From assembly GCA_902591495.1 (NCBI GenBank), contig CACJAW010000010.1, forward strand, positions 1 to 59,950: 59,950 bases of DNA, in the 5' to 3' direction. Shown here in pieces: positions 19,868-27,943 of the stretch. The notes beneath the pieces were generated by a model that saw only the letters and a program-made list of their open reading frames with translations, had not been told where the DNA came from and searched no databases. Source of the stretch: an uncultured Pseudohongiella sp. Lineage in GTDB: Bacteria > Pseudomonadota > Gammaproteobacteria > Pseudomonadales > Pseudohongiellaceae. The position numbers and the translations under genes are program-made. Each line of letters starts with the position of its first letter. Position 1 is the first letter of the stretch.

Positions 19868-19883
19868 ATACTATATATAGTGT
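19868..19883. promoter_or_regulatory. NrdR box upstream of nrdA
   Basis: ATACTATATATAGTGT differs at one position from the NrdR operator consensus acaCwAtATATwGwgt. It ends seven bases upstream of the predicted -35 of nrdA. NrdR boxes normally come in pairs about three helical turns apart; only a degenerate partner (19832-19847, core ACTATAA) overlaps the -10. nrdR itself is not in the window. Confidence 0.7.
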
Positions 19884-20308
19884 TTTTCCTGCGAGACTTT
19901 AATTCTTTTTACAACAATCTTTTCTTTATCAATGCAATTGCACAATTTTGTATATCTTCAAGAATGACCAAGAGGGCTAAATTGTTCCTTGAATTCGAAT
20001 ACTTAAGCCACTTTCTTTATCCAAGGTAGCAATTGCGATACCACCGATGTCGTCGCGGCTTAAGCCCTTCCTGTACCATATGTAGATAATCGACCCTTGG
20101 ATCACACAACATAATGCGGCACGTATGAATTTGCAAGCGGTTTTTCAGTGGGTAGTTTGTTTATAAAATGTTGATAGATTGTGCTTATTAGACTGGAACG
20201 CAGATAAGGGTATTCTAAGCACTTATTTGGTGCAGAATGTTGTAAATATAACTACCCGTTAGGGTGTTAATTTCAACCAGCATAAATCAAATTTTCATTG
20301 AATACTCA

Positions 20309-20324
20309 GTACTATATATTGTGG
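20309..20324. promoter_or_regulatory. Second, distant NrdR-box-like site
   Basis: GTACTATATATTGTGG matches the core of the NrdR consensus (13 of 16 positions, with the central CTATATATTG intact). It lies 37 bases after the argF stop codon and about 440 bases from the first box, much farther than the usual pair spacing, so its role is unclear. Confidence 0.5.
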
Positions 20325-20360
20325 TAGGTGCGACGTGTACTCTAAAAGCATAAAAACTAG

Positions 20361-21251
20361 TTATATAAGTAATTCCAGAAGTGCTTTTTGTGAGTGCATA
20401 CGATTTTCGGCCTCATCCCAGACTACCGAATCATGCGCATCGATGACATCGCAAGAGACTTCCTCACCACGATGAGCAGGGAGGCAGTGCATGAATAAAG
20501 CATATTGATTGGCATATGACATCAGCTCTGATGTCACCTGATAGTTTTTGAACGCGCTTGCTCGCTCTTTCTGCTCTGTTTCCTGCCCCATAGAGGCCCA
20601 AACGTCAGTTACAACGAGATCAGTTCCCCTCACTGCTGAGATTGGATCGCTATTTAAATACACTCTTTTTGCATTATTGGATAGCAAATTTTTGTTAGGC
20701 TCAAAGCCTTTTGGACAGCTGATTCGTAATTCAAAGTTAAAAACTTCGGCTGCGTTTATGTAGGATTGGCATACATTGTTGCCGTCACCTATCCAAGCAA
20801 CAGATCGACCACTGATATCGCCCCTCTTCTCGATAAAAGTTTGCATGTCTGCCAATAGTTGGCAGGGATGAAATTCATCAGTGAGCGCATTTATGACTGG
20901 CACCCTTGAATGTTCCGCAAAATTCTCTAGTTTGCTGTGCTTATCTGTTCTCAGGGCTATGCAGTCTACAAGTCTGGAGAGCACTCTCGAGGTATCTTCT
21001 ATAGGTTCACCTCTGCCAAGTTGCGAGTCTGAACTTTTTAAAAACATAGAAGATCCACCCATTTGAGTCATGGCCACTTCGAATGCTGCTCGTGTTCTTG
21101 TAGAAGATTTTTCAAAAACCAAGCCTAACGTTTTTCTGGATACATTTGCTGCGAGATTAGGGTCATTTTTCAACTCAATTGCACGCTCAACAATTCCCCG
21201 TATATCGACGACAGGTAAATCCTTTAATGTTAGAAAGTGTTGTATGGTCAT
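20361..21251 (-). CDS. argF: Ornithine carbamoyltransferase
   Basis: Makes citrulline from ornithine and carbamoyl phosphate in arginine synthesis. The 296-residue protein has the carbamoyl phosphate motif FEKSSTRTRAAFE (47-59), DEFHPCQLLADMQ near 125, and the ornithine loop with catalytic cysteine, FMHCLPAHRGEEV, near 255. The HCLPA signature separates it from the aspartate paralogue pyrB at 4.4 kb. The catalytic (anabolic) form is expected from the short length and linkage to argG about 4 kb away. The leader contains a good promoter followed directly by a terminator, suggesting attenuation. Confidence 0.95.
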   Translation of the reverse strand: MTIQHFLTLKDLPVVDIRGIVERAIELKNDPNLAANVSRKTLGLVFEKSSTRTRAAFEVAMTQMGGSSMFLKSSDSQLGRGEPIEDTSRVLSRLVDCIALRTDKHSKLENFAEHSRVPVINALTDEFHPCQLLADMQTFIEKRGDISGRSVAWIGDGNNVCQSYINAAEVFNFELRISCPKGFEPNKNLLSNNAKRVYLNSDPISAVRGTDLVVTDVWASMGQETEQKERASAFKNYQVTSELMSYANQYALFMHCLPAHRGEEVSCDVIDAHDSVVWDEAENRMHSQKALLELLI

Positions 21252-21318
21252 AAATTATTAAATCCGAGTCTAACTGAATTTGTGCATAAGACTCTGCTGT
21301 AAGTAACCTAATTGTTTC

Positions 21319-21352
21319 CTAAAAAAGAAAATGGGTAGCTCTCGCCACCCAT
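21319..21352 (-). terminator. Intrinsic terminator in the argF leader
   Basis: Read leftward, a hairpin ATGGGTGGC-GAGA-GCTACCCAT (one mismatch) is followed at once by TTTTCTTTTTT. It lies between the predicted argF promoter and the argF start codon, 68 bases upstream of the ATG, so it looks like an attenuator rather than a 3' end. No leftward gene lies to its right that would need it. Confidence 0.7.
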
Positions 21353-21364
21353 GTCGTGAACCCA

Positions 21365-21393
21365 ATCATATCTGTTTCACAATAATGTATCAA
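21365..21393 (-). promoter_or_regulatory. Predicted argF promoter
   Basis: Minus-strand TTGATA (21388-21393), a 17-base spacer, then TATGAT (21365-21370): both hexamers 5/6 to sigma70 consensus with ideal spacing. The expected start site near 21358 is only about six bases before the terminator hairpin. Confidence 0.6.
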
Positions 21394-21443
21394 TCAGTAG
21401 CGAATAATTGCTCGGGGAGCTCTGATTCGATATTCTCAGCGTT

Positions 21444-23000
21444 ATGAACGGTATAGATCCAATTGAACTAAATCTTTTCTCTAGCAGGGTATCTGCAATC
21501 TGCGATGAAATGGGCTTGGTATTGAAAAGGGCAGCTTTCTCACCCAATATCAAAGACCGTCTTGACTACTCTTGTGCTATTTTCGATATAAATGGGGAAA
21601 TGCTTGCTCAAGCTGATCACATGCCTGTCCATCTTGGGAGCATGGCATATGCGATGCATTCAATTGTCGGGGATAAAGACTGGATGCAAGGCGACCTATT
21701 AGTCCTTAATGATCCATTCCTGGGAGGTACTCACTTACCAGACGTGACTGTCATTAGTCCAGTATTTCTGGATGATAGTCGCTTGGGTGGTTTTGTTGTA
21801 AATCGTGCTCATCACGCGAACATTGGATGTAATATACCTGGCTCTATGCCTATATCTTCCAGAATAGAGGAAGAAGGTTTAGTTATTCCGCCGACCTTTC
21901 TGTTTAGAGCTGGGGTTTTACAGAAGGATTCGGCGCAGCTCCTTGGAATTGCTGATAATGTTCTTACAGGCGATTTTGCCGCGCAGGCAGGAGCCAATAA
22001 AATAGGTAGGATTAGATTAGAACAGTTGATTGAAAAAATAGGTTGGACAACTTATCTAGAAAATATAGAACAGCTTAACAATTTTGCGGAGGGAATATCA
22101 TCAGCTGCAATCTCTAAATTGAAACCGGGAACCTATAAATTCATAGACTTTTTGGATGATGATGGTTGTGGAACGGTCAATATAAAATTAGCAATAACGA
22201 TGGAGGTAATATCTGATTTGGTAATTTTGGATTTCACAGACTCATCGACTATGGTAAAAGGGAATTTGAATTGTCCAAAAGCCGTTGTGGCTGCTGCAAG
22301 TTATTATTGTTTTCGCTGTTTGATGCCGTCGTACACTCCAGCTTGTCATGGTCTATTTCGGAATATAGAAATTAAGACTTGTGAAGGGTCTATTTTGAAT
22401 GCAAAAAGACCTGCTGCTGTTGCGGCCGGGAACGTCGAAACCTCAATGCGTTTGGTAGATTTGATTTTTGGAGTATTAGCAAAGGCTTCTCCTGAGATGA
22501 TACCTTCTGCTGCGCAGGGAACTATGAATAATATAGCGATGGGCTTAATTGACAAGGACAAAGGCAGTCGCTGGGATTACTACGAAACGGTAGCAGGTGG
22601 CACAGGAGGAGGACCGACTTTTAAAGGGCTTGACGGTAAGCATAGCCATATGACAAATACCTTGAACACGCCAGTAGAGAGTGTCGAGATGCACTATCCA
22701 TTGAGGATAAGTCGATATGAACTTAGACGTCAATCTGGTGGTAGAGGGCGAAACAGAGGTGGGAATGGTATAATTCGGGAATATGAATTTCTTGATGATG
22801 CTCACGTAACGATTTTGAGTGAGAGGAGAATCACTAGCCCATGGGGTCTCCTCGGAGGAGAGCCGGGAGATCTTGGCAAGAATCTTTTTAACGACAACCC
22901 AGTTCCAGGTAAATGTTCACTCAACGCAAGCAAAGGGGATAAACTGACAATTCTAACACCGGGGGGAGGGGGTTGGGGAAGTCCATCAAGAATGTCATAA
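21444..23000 (+). CDS. hyuB: Hydantoinase B / 5-oxoprolinase family protein
   Basis: The HyuB-type subunit of ATP-dependent hydantoinases, 5-oxoprolinases or acetone carboxylase-like enzymes. The 518-residue protein shows family blocks in order: MGLVLKRAAFSPNIKDRLD near 30, DINGEMLAQADHMPVHLGSM near 50, LLVLNDPFLGGTHLPDV near 90, VNRAHHANIGCNIPGSMP near 120 and the glycine-rich RRQSGGRGRNRGGNG near 430. The length matches a complete B subunit. Its A subunit (HyuA), normally adjacent, is not in the window. It is divergent from argF. The substrate cannot be assigned. Confidence 0.88.
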   Translation: MNGIDPIELNLFSSRVSAICDEMGLVLKRAAFSPNIKDRLDYSCAIFDINGEMLAQADHMPVHLGSMAYAMHSIVGDKDWMQGDLLVLNDPFLGGTHLPDVTVISPVFLDDSRLGGFVVNRAHHANIGCNIPGSMPISSRIEEEGLVIPPTFLFRAGVLQKDSAQLLGIADNVLTGDFAAQAGANKIGRIRLEQLIEKIGWTTYLENIEQLNNFAEGISSAAISKLKPGTYKFIDFLDDDGCGTVNIKLAITMEVISDLVILDFTDSSTMVKGNLNCPKAVVAAASYYCFRCLMPSYTPACHGLFRNIEIKTCEGSILNAKRPAAVAAGNVETSMRLVDLIFGVLAKASPEMIPSAAQGTMNNIAMGLIDKDKGSRWDYYETVAGGTGGGPTFKGLDGKHSHMTNTLNTPVESVEMHYPLRISRYELRRQSGGRGRNRGGNGIIREYEFLDDAHVTILSERRITSPWGLLGGEPGDLGKNLFNDNPVPGKCSLNASKGDKLTILTPGGGGWGSPSRMS

Positions 23001-23086
23001 CACCATTTCTATAATTTTAGACTGCTGACAATTGACCGAGCTTAAACTATAATTTCATTTTTAAACCGCCTTTGCAGGGTAAAAAC

Positions 23087-23428
23087 ATGAGCATCGAGGA
23101 CACGATCAAAGAACAAATTGACGATAACGGGATACTGCTTTACATGAAAGGAAGTCCAGAGCAACCGCAATGCGGTTTCTCCGCGCAAGTTATTCAGATC
23201 CTCATGTCTTGTGGAAAGCGATTCGCCTATGTGGACGTCCTTAGTAATCCTGAGATTAGGCAAAACCTCCCTGCCGTTTCAAATTGGCCCACCTTCCCTC
23301 AATTATTCGTCGAGGGTGAGCTTGTTGGTGGGTGCGATATAATTACAGAGATGCATGATAAAGGTGAGCTTCTCCCGGTGCTTGAAGCTGCTGTGGAGGA
23401 GAATGAGCCAAAGTCTGATACCGAGTAA
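23087..23428 (+). CDS. grxD: Monothiol glutaredoxin GrxD
   Basis: A CGFS-type glutaredoxin that binds and transfers [2Fe-2S] clusters with glutathione. The 113-residue protein begins MSIEDTIKEQI and has the active site SPEQPQCGFSAQ with Cys29, then NWPTFPQLFVEGELVGGCDI with the cis-Pro and glutathione-binding residues. The ATG at 23087 is preferred to an upstream in-frame TTG at 23072 because it gives the standard family N-terminus. The acidic C-terminus (EENEPKSDTE) is usual. It is convergent with rnt, with a 25-base gap. Confidence 0.95.
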   Translation: MSIEDTIKEQIDDNGILLYMKGSPEQPQCGFSAQVIQILMSCGKRFAYVDVLSNPEIRQNLPAVSNWPTFPQLFVEGELVGGCDIITEMHDKGELLPVLEAAVEENEPKSDTE

Positions 23429-23453
23429 TCAGCTTATTCACGAAGAAAACCTG

Positions 23454-24113
23454 TTAGGATTTGTCTGCATTTTGCAGCGGCCATCCTCCGAGATCTTTCC
23501 ACTTATTTACAATCCTACAAAATAACTCGGCTGTTTTCTCTGCGTCATATTTAGCGGAATGAGCTTGATTGTCGTCAAACTCTATTTTTGCAACATCGCA
23601 AGCTCTTGCGAGAACTGTTTGTCCGTAGGCTAGGCCGCTTAAACTCGCAGTATCGAAAGAAGAAAAGGGATGAAAGGGATTTCTTTTTAATAGGTTTCTT
23701 TGGCTGGCTGCGTTTAAAAAACCATGATCAAAATGAGAGTTGTGGCCGACCAAAATTGCTCGTTTGCAACCATTTGATTTCATGGCATCTCTAACAAGCT
23801 TAAACATATTTTGAAAAACAACCTTTTCAGGCCTTGCGACTCGAAGAGGGTGATAGGGGTCGATTCCGGTGAATTTAAGTGCAGAATCTTCGATATTGGA
23901 ACCCTCGAAAGGAATGACCCTGCTAAAAAAAGTTTGGTCTATCACCAACTTTTCATCTTTATCCATGTTTAAAATGACAGCGGAAATTTCCAGGACAGCA
24001 TCCGTTGCTGAATTAAATCCACCTGTTTCAATGTCAATTACTACTGGTAGATAGGTTCTGAATCTATCTGCTAGCGGTGAAGAAGAGCTTTCGTGGACAT
24101 CGCTTGTTGTCAT
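23454..24113 (-). CDS. rnt: Ribonuclease T
   Basis: A 3'-5' exoribonuclease that trims tRNA and other stable RNA ends. The 219-residue protein has DEDDh motifs VVIDIETGGFNSATD near residue 24, VGHNSHFDHGFLN near 125 and QAHSAKYDAEKTAELF near 185, plus the RNase T-specific FKFTGIDPYHPLR-like segment ALKFTGIDPYHP. Its ATG overlaps the pyrC stop codon (ATGA at 24110-24113), indicating translational coupling. The pyrC-rnt pair is also adjacent in Pseudomonas. Confidence 0.94.
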   Translation of the reverse strand: MTTSDVHESSSSPLADRFRTYLPVVIDIETGGFNSATDAVLEISAVILNMDKDEKLVIDQTFFSRVIPFEGSNIEDSALKFTGIDPYHPLRVARPEKVVFQNMFKLVRDAMKSNGCKRAILVGHNSHFDHGFLNAASQRNLLKRNPFHPFSSFDTASLSGLAYGQTVLARACDVAKIEFDDNQAHSAKYDAEKTAELFCRIVNKWKDLGGWPLQNADKS

Positions 24114-25165
24114 TTTTCTGAACTATCTTTCAATTGCCAGTTTATCGCTTCTCCAGCCATAATCGGGACGGTCGGCACATCCCCTAGTTGATATTGCTGC
24201 GGCATCCGCCAAGGTTTAAATTCAAGAGTAATTTTTTCCTTATTTCTTGGTTGTCCGTAAAAGTCGGCGCCAAAAAAACTGGCAAACCCTTCAAGCTTAG
24301 AAAGACTATTATGATCAGCAAAAAATTGTGCATACAGCTCGATAGCGGCTGGCGCTGAGAATACGCCCGCACATCCGCAGCTAGTTTCTTTCTCAAGTCT
24401 CGCGTGAGGAGCAGAATCAGTTCCAAGGAAAAACTTTGGGTTACCCCCCAATGCAGCTCGAATCAGTGAGGTCTGATGAATATTTCGTTTAAGTACTGGA
24501 AGACAGTAGAGATGGGGTTTGATTCCACCAACGAGCATATCATTCCGATTATAGAGAAGGTGATGAATAGTGATCGTACCCGCAACCCTCGAAGACTGAC
24601 TCTCAATAAATTCAACTGAGTCTTTTGTCGTGATGTGTTCTAATATTACCTTAAGGTCTGGATATCTCTCGATCAGGGGGGCTAAGATGGTTTCGATAAA
24701 CACTTTTTCCCGGTCAAATATATCAATATGATTCTCCGTAACTTCGCCATGCAGGAGTAACGGCACACCGAGCTCAGCCATCTTCTCAATGATCCGATAA
24801 ACGTTTTTTATATTAGTTACTCCTGTGTCGGAGTTCGTTGTCGCACCTGCGGGATAATATTTTACGGCAACAACAGATTCTTCGTTGGATAGGCTAACGA
24901 TCTCTTTAGGGTCGAGGTTATCGGTTAAAAACAGAGTCATAAGAGGATTAAAACTTGAGTCTGGGGTCTTATGCTCTAATATACGTGAACGGTAATTGAG
25001 AGCCATCTTCACGGAAGTAACTGGGGGCTTTAAGTTTGGCATCACAATGGCTCTGCCAAAAACTCTAGATGTTGCAGGCACGGTCGTTTTTAAGGCTATT
25101 TCATCTCTTAAGTGGAGGTGCCAATCATCAGGTTTGGTTATCGTAACTAACTCAGCTGCGGTCAT
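24110..25165 (-). CDS. pyrC: Dihydroorotase
   Basis: Closes N-carbamoyl-aspartate to dihydroorotate in pyrimidine synthesis. The 351-residue class II enzyme has the zinc motif DDWHLHLRD (13-21), the conserved RAIVMPNLKPP near 40, the region VAVKYYPAGATTNS near 100 with the carboxylated Lys, LLLHGEVTE near 140, and FFLGTDSAPHARLEKE near 250. It is coupled to rnt by an ATGA overlap. It is about 19 kb from pyrB. Confidence 0.95.
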   Translation of the reverse strand: MTAAELVTITKPDDWHLHLRDEIALKTTVPATSRVFGRAIVMPNLKPPVTSVKMALNYRSRILEHKTPDSSFNPLMTLFLTDNLDPKEIVSLSNEESVVAVKYYPAGATTNSDTGVTNIKNVYRIIEKMAELGVPLLLHGEVTENHIDIFDREKVFIETILAPLIERYPDLKVILEHITTKDSVEFIESQSSRVAGTITIHHLLYNRNDMLVGGIKPHLYCLPVLKRNIHQTSLIRAALGGNPKFFLGTDSAPHARLEKETSCGCAGVFSAPAAIELYAQFFADHNSLSKLEGFASFFGADFYGQPRNKEKITLEFKPWRMPQQYQLGDVPTVPIMAGEAINWQLKDSSEK

Positions 25166-25359
25166 GATCCCTTTACCTCGTATTGCTATTATAACTGAAG
25201 TTTGGCTTAAGCTGAATTCTAGTTAGGAGGGCTTACAATTATATATTGATCTATACTTAATGATAGAATGTTTGAAGATACTTTGATCATAGACTAGTTT
25301 GCTGAAATAAGATTGTTTTTGAAGAGCAGATTCGGGAAAAGTAATTGGAGAGCATTAGT

Positions 25360-26568
25360 GTGTCGGAAATAAATAAAGTTGTACTTGCCTATTCGGGTGG
25401 TCTAGATACTTCAGTTATTGTCAAATGGCTACAGCAGGAATATCAATGTGAAGTGGTCACTTTTACTGCCGACATCGGGCAGGGAGAGGAGTTGGAGCCT
25501 GCTCGCAAGAAAGCAGAGGCCATGGGAATCCAGCAGATTTTCATTGAAGACCTTAGGGAGGAATTCGTCCGTGATTATGTGTTTCCTATGTTTAGGGCGA
25601 ACCCTCTCTATGAAGGAGAATATTTGTTGGGAACTTCTATTGCTCGCCCGCTGATTTCTAAAAGGATGGTTGAAATCGCGCGGGAGACTGGTGCAGATGC
25701 AATTGCCCATGGAGCAACTGGGAAAGGGAATGACCAAGTTCGTTTTGAGTTGGGAGCTTACGCTCTAAGTCCTTCTGTGAAAGTCATTGCGCCGTGGCGG
25801 GAGTGGGACCTTACCTCTAGAGATCGACTGCTCAAATATTGTGCTGACCACAACATCCCCGTTGAAAAAAAGAGAGGAAAGAAATCACCTTATTCCATGG
25901 ATGCAAATTTGTTACACATCTCTTATGAGGGGGACGTCCTTGAAAATCCTGCAAATGAACCAGAGGAGGATATGTGGCAATGGACGGTTTCCCCGGAAAG
26001 TGCTCCTGATGAGGCAACTTATATCGATCTAGAGTATGACAGGGGGGACCCGGTATCTATTAATGGAGAAAGATTATCGCCAGCTGAGTTGCTGTATGAG
26101 CTGAACAAGACAGCCGGCGCGCATGGTATCGGGAGAGTAGATATTGTTGAAAATCGCTATGTTGGAATGAAGTCAAGAGGATGCTATGAAACGCCAGGAG
26201 GCACAATTCTTCTAAAGGCGCATCGAGCGATTGAATCTATTACCTTGGATCGAGAGCTTGCTCACTTGAAGGACGATCTTATGCCCAGGTATGTCTCACT
26301 TATTTACAATGGTTACTGGTGGTCTCCGGAGCGGGAGGCCATCCAGGCTCTGATTGATCAATCTCAGAAATTTGTGTGTGGCCGTGTTCGATTAAAATTG
26401 TATAAGGGTAACGTGATCGTGGTTGGTCGGGAATCCGACAACTCCCTATTTGATGAGGAAATAGCAACATTTGAGGATGATGCCGGTTCTTATGATCAAC
26501 GAGATGCCGAGGGTTTTATAAAGCTTAATGCGCTAAGAATGCGAATCGCTGCAAAAAAAAATCGATAA
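25360..26568 (+). CDS. argG: Argininosuccinate synthase
   Basis: Joins citrulline and aspartate using ATP. The 402-residue protein starts [20 protein letters not shown], with the pyrophosphatase P-loop AYSGGLDTS. Further blocks are [17 protein letters not shown] near 115 and [16 protein letters not shown] near 180. The GTG at 25360 is chosen because GGAGAG lies seven bases upstream and the family starts a few residues before the P-loop; a TTG at 25345 is in frame but overlaps that ribosome site. It is convergent with nth, with 10 bases between stops. Confidence 0.96.
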   Translation: MSEINKVVLAYSGGLDTSVIVKWLQQEYQCEVVTFTADIGQGEELEPARKKAEAMGIQQIFIEDLREEFVRDYVFPMFRANPLYEGEYLLGTSIARPLISKRMVEIARETGADAIAHGATGKGNDQVRFELGAYALSPSVKVIAPWREWDLTSRDRLLKYCADHNIPVEKKRGKKSPYSMDANLLHISYEGDVLENPANEPEEDMWQWTVSPESAPDEATYIDLEYDRGDPVSINGERLSPAELLYELNKTAGAHGIGRVDIVENRYVGMKSRGCYETPGGTILLKAHRAIESITLDRELAHLKDDLMPRYVSLIYNGYWWSPEREAIQALIDQSQKFVCGRVRLKLYKGNVIVVGRESDNSLFDEEIATFEDDAGSYDQRDAEGFIKLNALRMRIAAKKNR

Positions 26569-26578
26569 TTAAACTGGG

Positions 26579-27214
26579 CTAGTTAGTAAGTTTATATTTG
26601 TAACGGCAAAACTCTGCAACTTTGCAGGACACACATTTAGGGCTTCGTGCGGTACAAACGTAACGACCTAGCAATATTAGCCAGTGATGAGCATTAAGTA
26701 AGTACTCCTGAGGAATTCTTTTCAATAAATTCCGTTCTACCTCGAGTACGTTCTTTCCGGGAGCTAGACCCGTTCTGTTAGATACGCGGAAAATATGAGT
26801 ATCTACAGCCATTGTTTCCTTACTAAAAGCGGTGTTCAGTACGACGTTGGCTGTCTTTCTGCCAACACCTGGAAGCGCCTCAAGAGATTGTCTAGTGTCC
26901 GGCACCTTACCCTTATGCTCATCAAGCAAAATTTGGCATGTTTTTAAGATATTTTTTGCTTTTGTGTTAAATAAACCTATCGTCTTGATGTGTGCTTTTA
27001 ATTTTTTCTCCCCAAGGCTAAGAATACTCTGAGGAGTGTTAGCTACGCTGTAAAGTTTTTCTGTAGCTTTATTTACGCTCGTATCTGTTGCTTGGGCAGA
27101 TAAAATTACTGCAATGAGAAGTTCAAAATTACTGTTGTATTTTAATTCGGTTTTTGGGTTTGGGTTATCTTTTTTAAGTTGAGCAAAGAATTGTATTCGG
27201 TTGTCTCTATTCAT
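26579..27214 (-). CDS. nth: Endonuclease III
   Basis: A DNA glycosylase/AP lyase that removes oxidised pyrimidines. The 211-residue protein matches the E. coli enzyme closely: catalytic Lys120 in the helix-hairpin-helix LPGVGRKTANVVLN, Asp138 in AVDTHIFRVSNR, and the [4Fe-4S] ligands in CTARSPKCVSCKVAEFC. Its ATG overlaps the rnfB stop codon by four bases, as in many gammaproteobacteria where nth ends the rnf/rsx operon. Confidence 0.96.
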   Translation of the reverse strand: MNRDNRIQFFAQLKKDNPNPKTELKYNSNFELLIAVILSAQATDTSVNKATEKLYSVANTPQSILSLGEKKLKAHIKTIGLFNTKAKNILKTCQILLDEHKGKVPDTRQSLEALPGVGRKTANVVLNTAFSKETMAVDTHIFRVSNRTGLAPGKNVLEVERNLLKRIPQEYLLNAHHWLILLGRYVCTARSPKCVSCKVAEFCRYKYKLTN

Positions 27215-27861
27215 GGGTTATGTCGATTCAGTTTTATGTCCTGGGCAATTTTTCGCTTTTGCAATGTTCTTCCGATTGCATCTTTGATTTCTTTTCTAGC
27301 ATTTGTTCGTGAAAAGCTCGCTTCCTTTATCGTTGTTTCCTTGTTTGTGTTTTTAATGGCCTCGTTCGCTAAACGAGTTTGTCGCTTTGCATGCAAACTT
27401 CTCCACCTATAAGATTGGTTAAGCTCCGCACTAATTGTTTGACTTGAAACAGAAACCGTGTCTTCATTTTTTACCTCTCGCATTATAATACAATCGACAG
27501 GGCAGGGATCGATACAAAGGTCGCAGCCACTGCAATCATCGGTTATTACAGTATGCATCAGTTTCGGCGCTCCAACTATTGCATCCATCGGACAAACCTT
27601 TATGCATTTCATGCAACCAATACACTGGTCTTCAATTATGTAAGCAACTTTCTGAGTTGTGATTTTTTCGTGTTTGGGATTGAGAGCCAGGTAAGGAGTC
27701 GAAAGTAACTTAGATAGTGCCAATATCGTCTCATTTCCACCAGGGGGACATTTGTTTATGTCGTCCCCTTTCACTAGCGCTTCCGCATAAGGCCTACATC
27801 CAGCGTAACCGCATTTTTCGCATTGTGTCTGAGGGAGTATTTCATCAATGCGGTCTACCAA
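27211..27861 (-). CDS. rnfB: RnfB/RsxB-type iron-sulfur protein
   Basis: In the Rnf/Rsx complex this subunit passes electrons through iron-sulfur clusters at the inner membrane. The 216-residue protein has the N-terminal cluster motif QCEKCGYAGCRPYAEAL with a later KCPPGG, and two ferredoxin motifs, CIGCMKCIKVCP near 90 and CSGCDLCIDPCP near 120. The usual N-terminal membrane helix is absent, as in the short Pseudomonas form, and a lysine-rich tail follows. rnfA, C, D, G and E are not adjacent. The start is uncertain: TTG at 27861, or possibly a few codons upstream. Confidence 0.88.
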   Translation of the reverse strand: MVDRIDEILPQTQCEKCGYAGCRPYAEALVKGDDINKCPPGGNETILALSKLLSTPYLALNPKHEKITTQKVAYIIEDQCIGCMKCIKVCPMDAIVGAPKLMHTVITDDCSGCDLCIDPCPVDCIIMREVKNEDTVSVSSQTISAELNQSYRWRSLHAKRQTRLANEAIKNTNKETTIKEASFSRTNARKEIKDAIGRTLQKRKIAQDIKLNRHNP

Positions 27862-27943
27862 TGACTCTTTAATGTTCGACGTTATACCTATTTTCCTCGC
27901 ACAGATTCGCGGATATGGTTAACAAGAATAAGCAACTGTAAAG

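Larger units (their letters stand above)
19665..20360. other. Long nrdA upstream region
   Basis: Nearly 700 bases between argF and nrdA, unusually long for this packed window. It holds the predicted nrdA promoter, the near-consensus NrdR box at 19868-19883 and a second one at 20309-20324. No convincing open frame, tRNA or terminator was found. The possible in-frame TTG start of nrdA at 19710-19712 also falls here. Confidence 0.5.
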
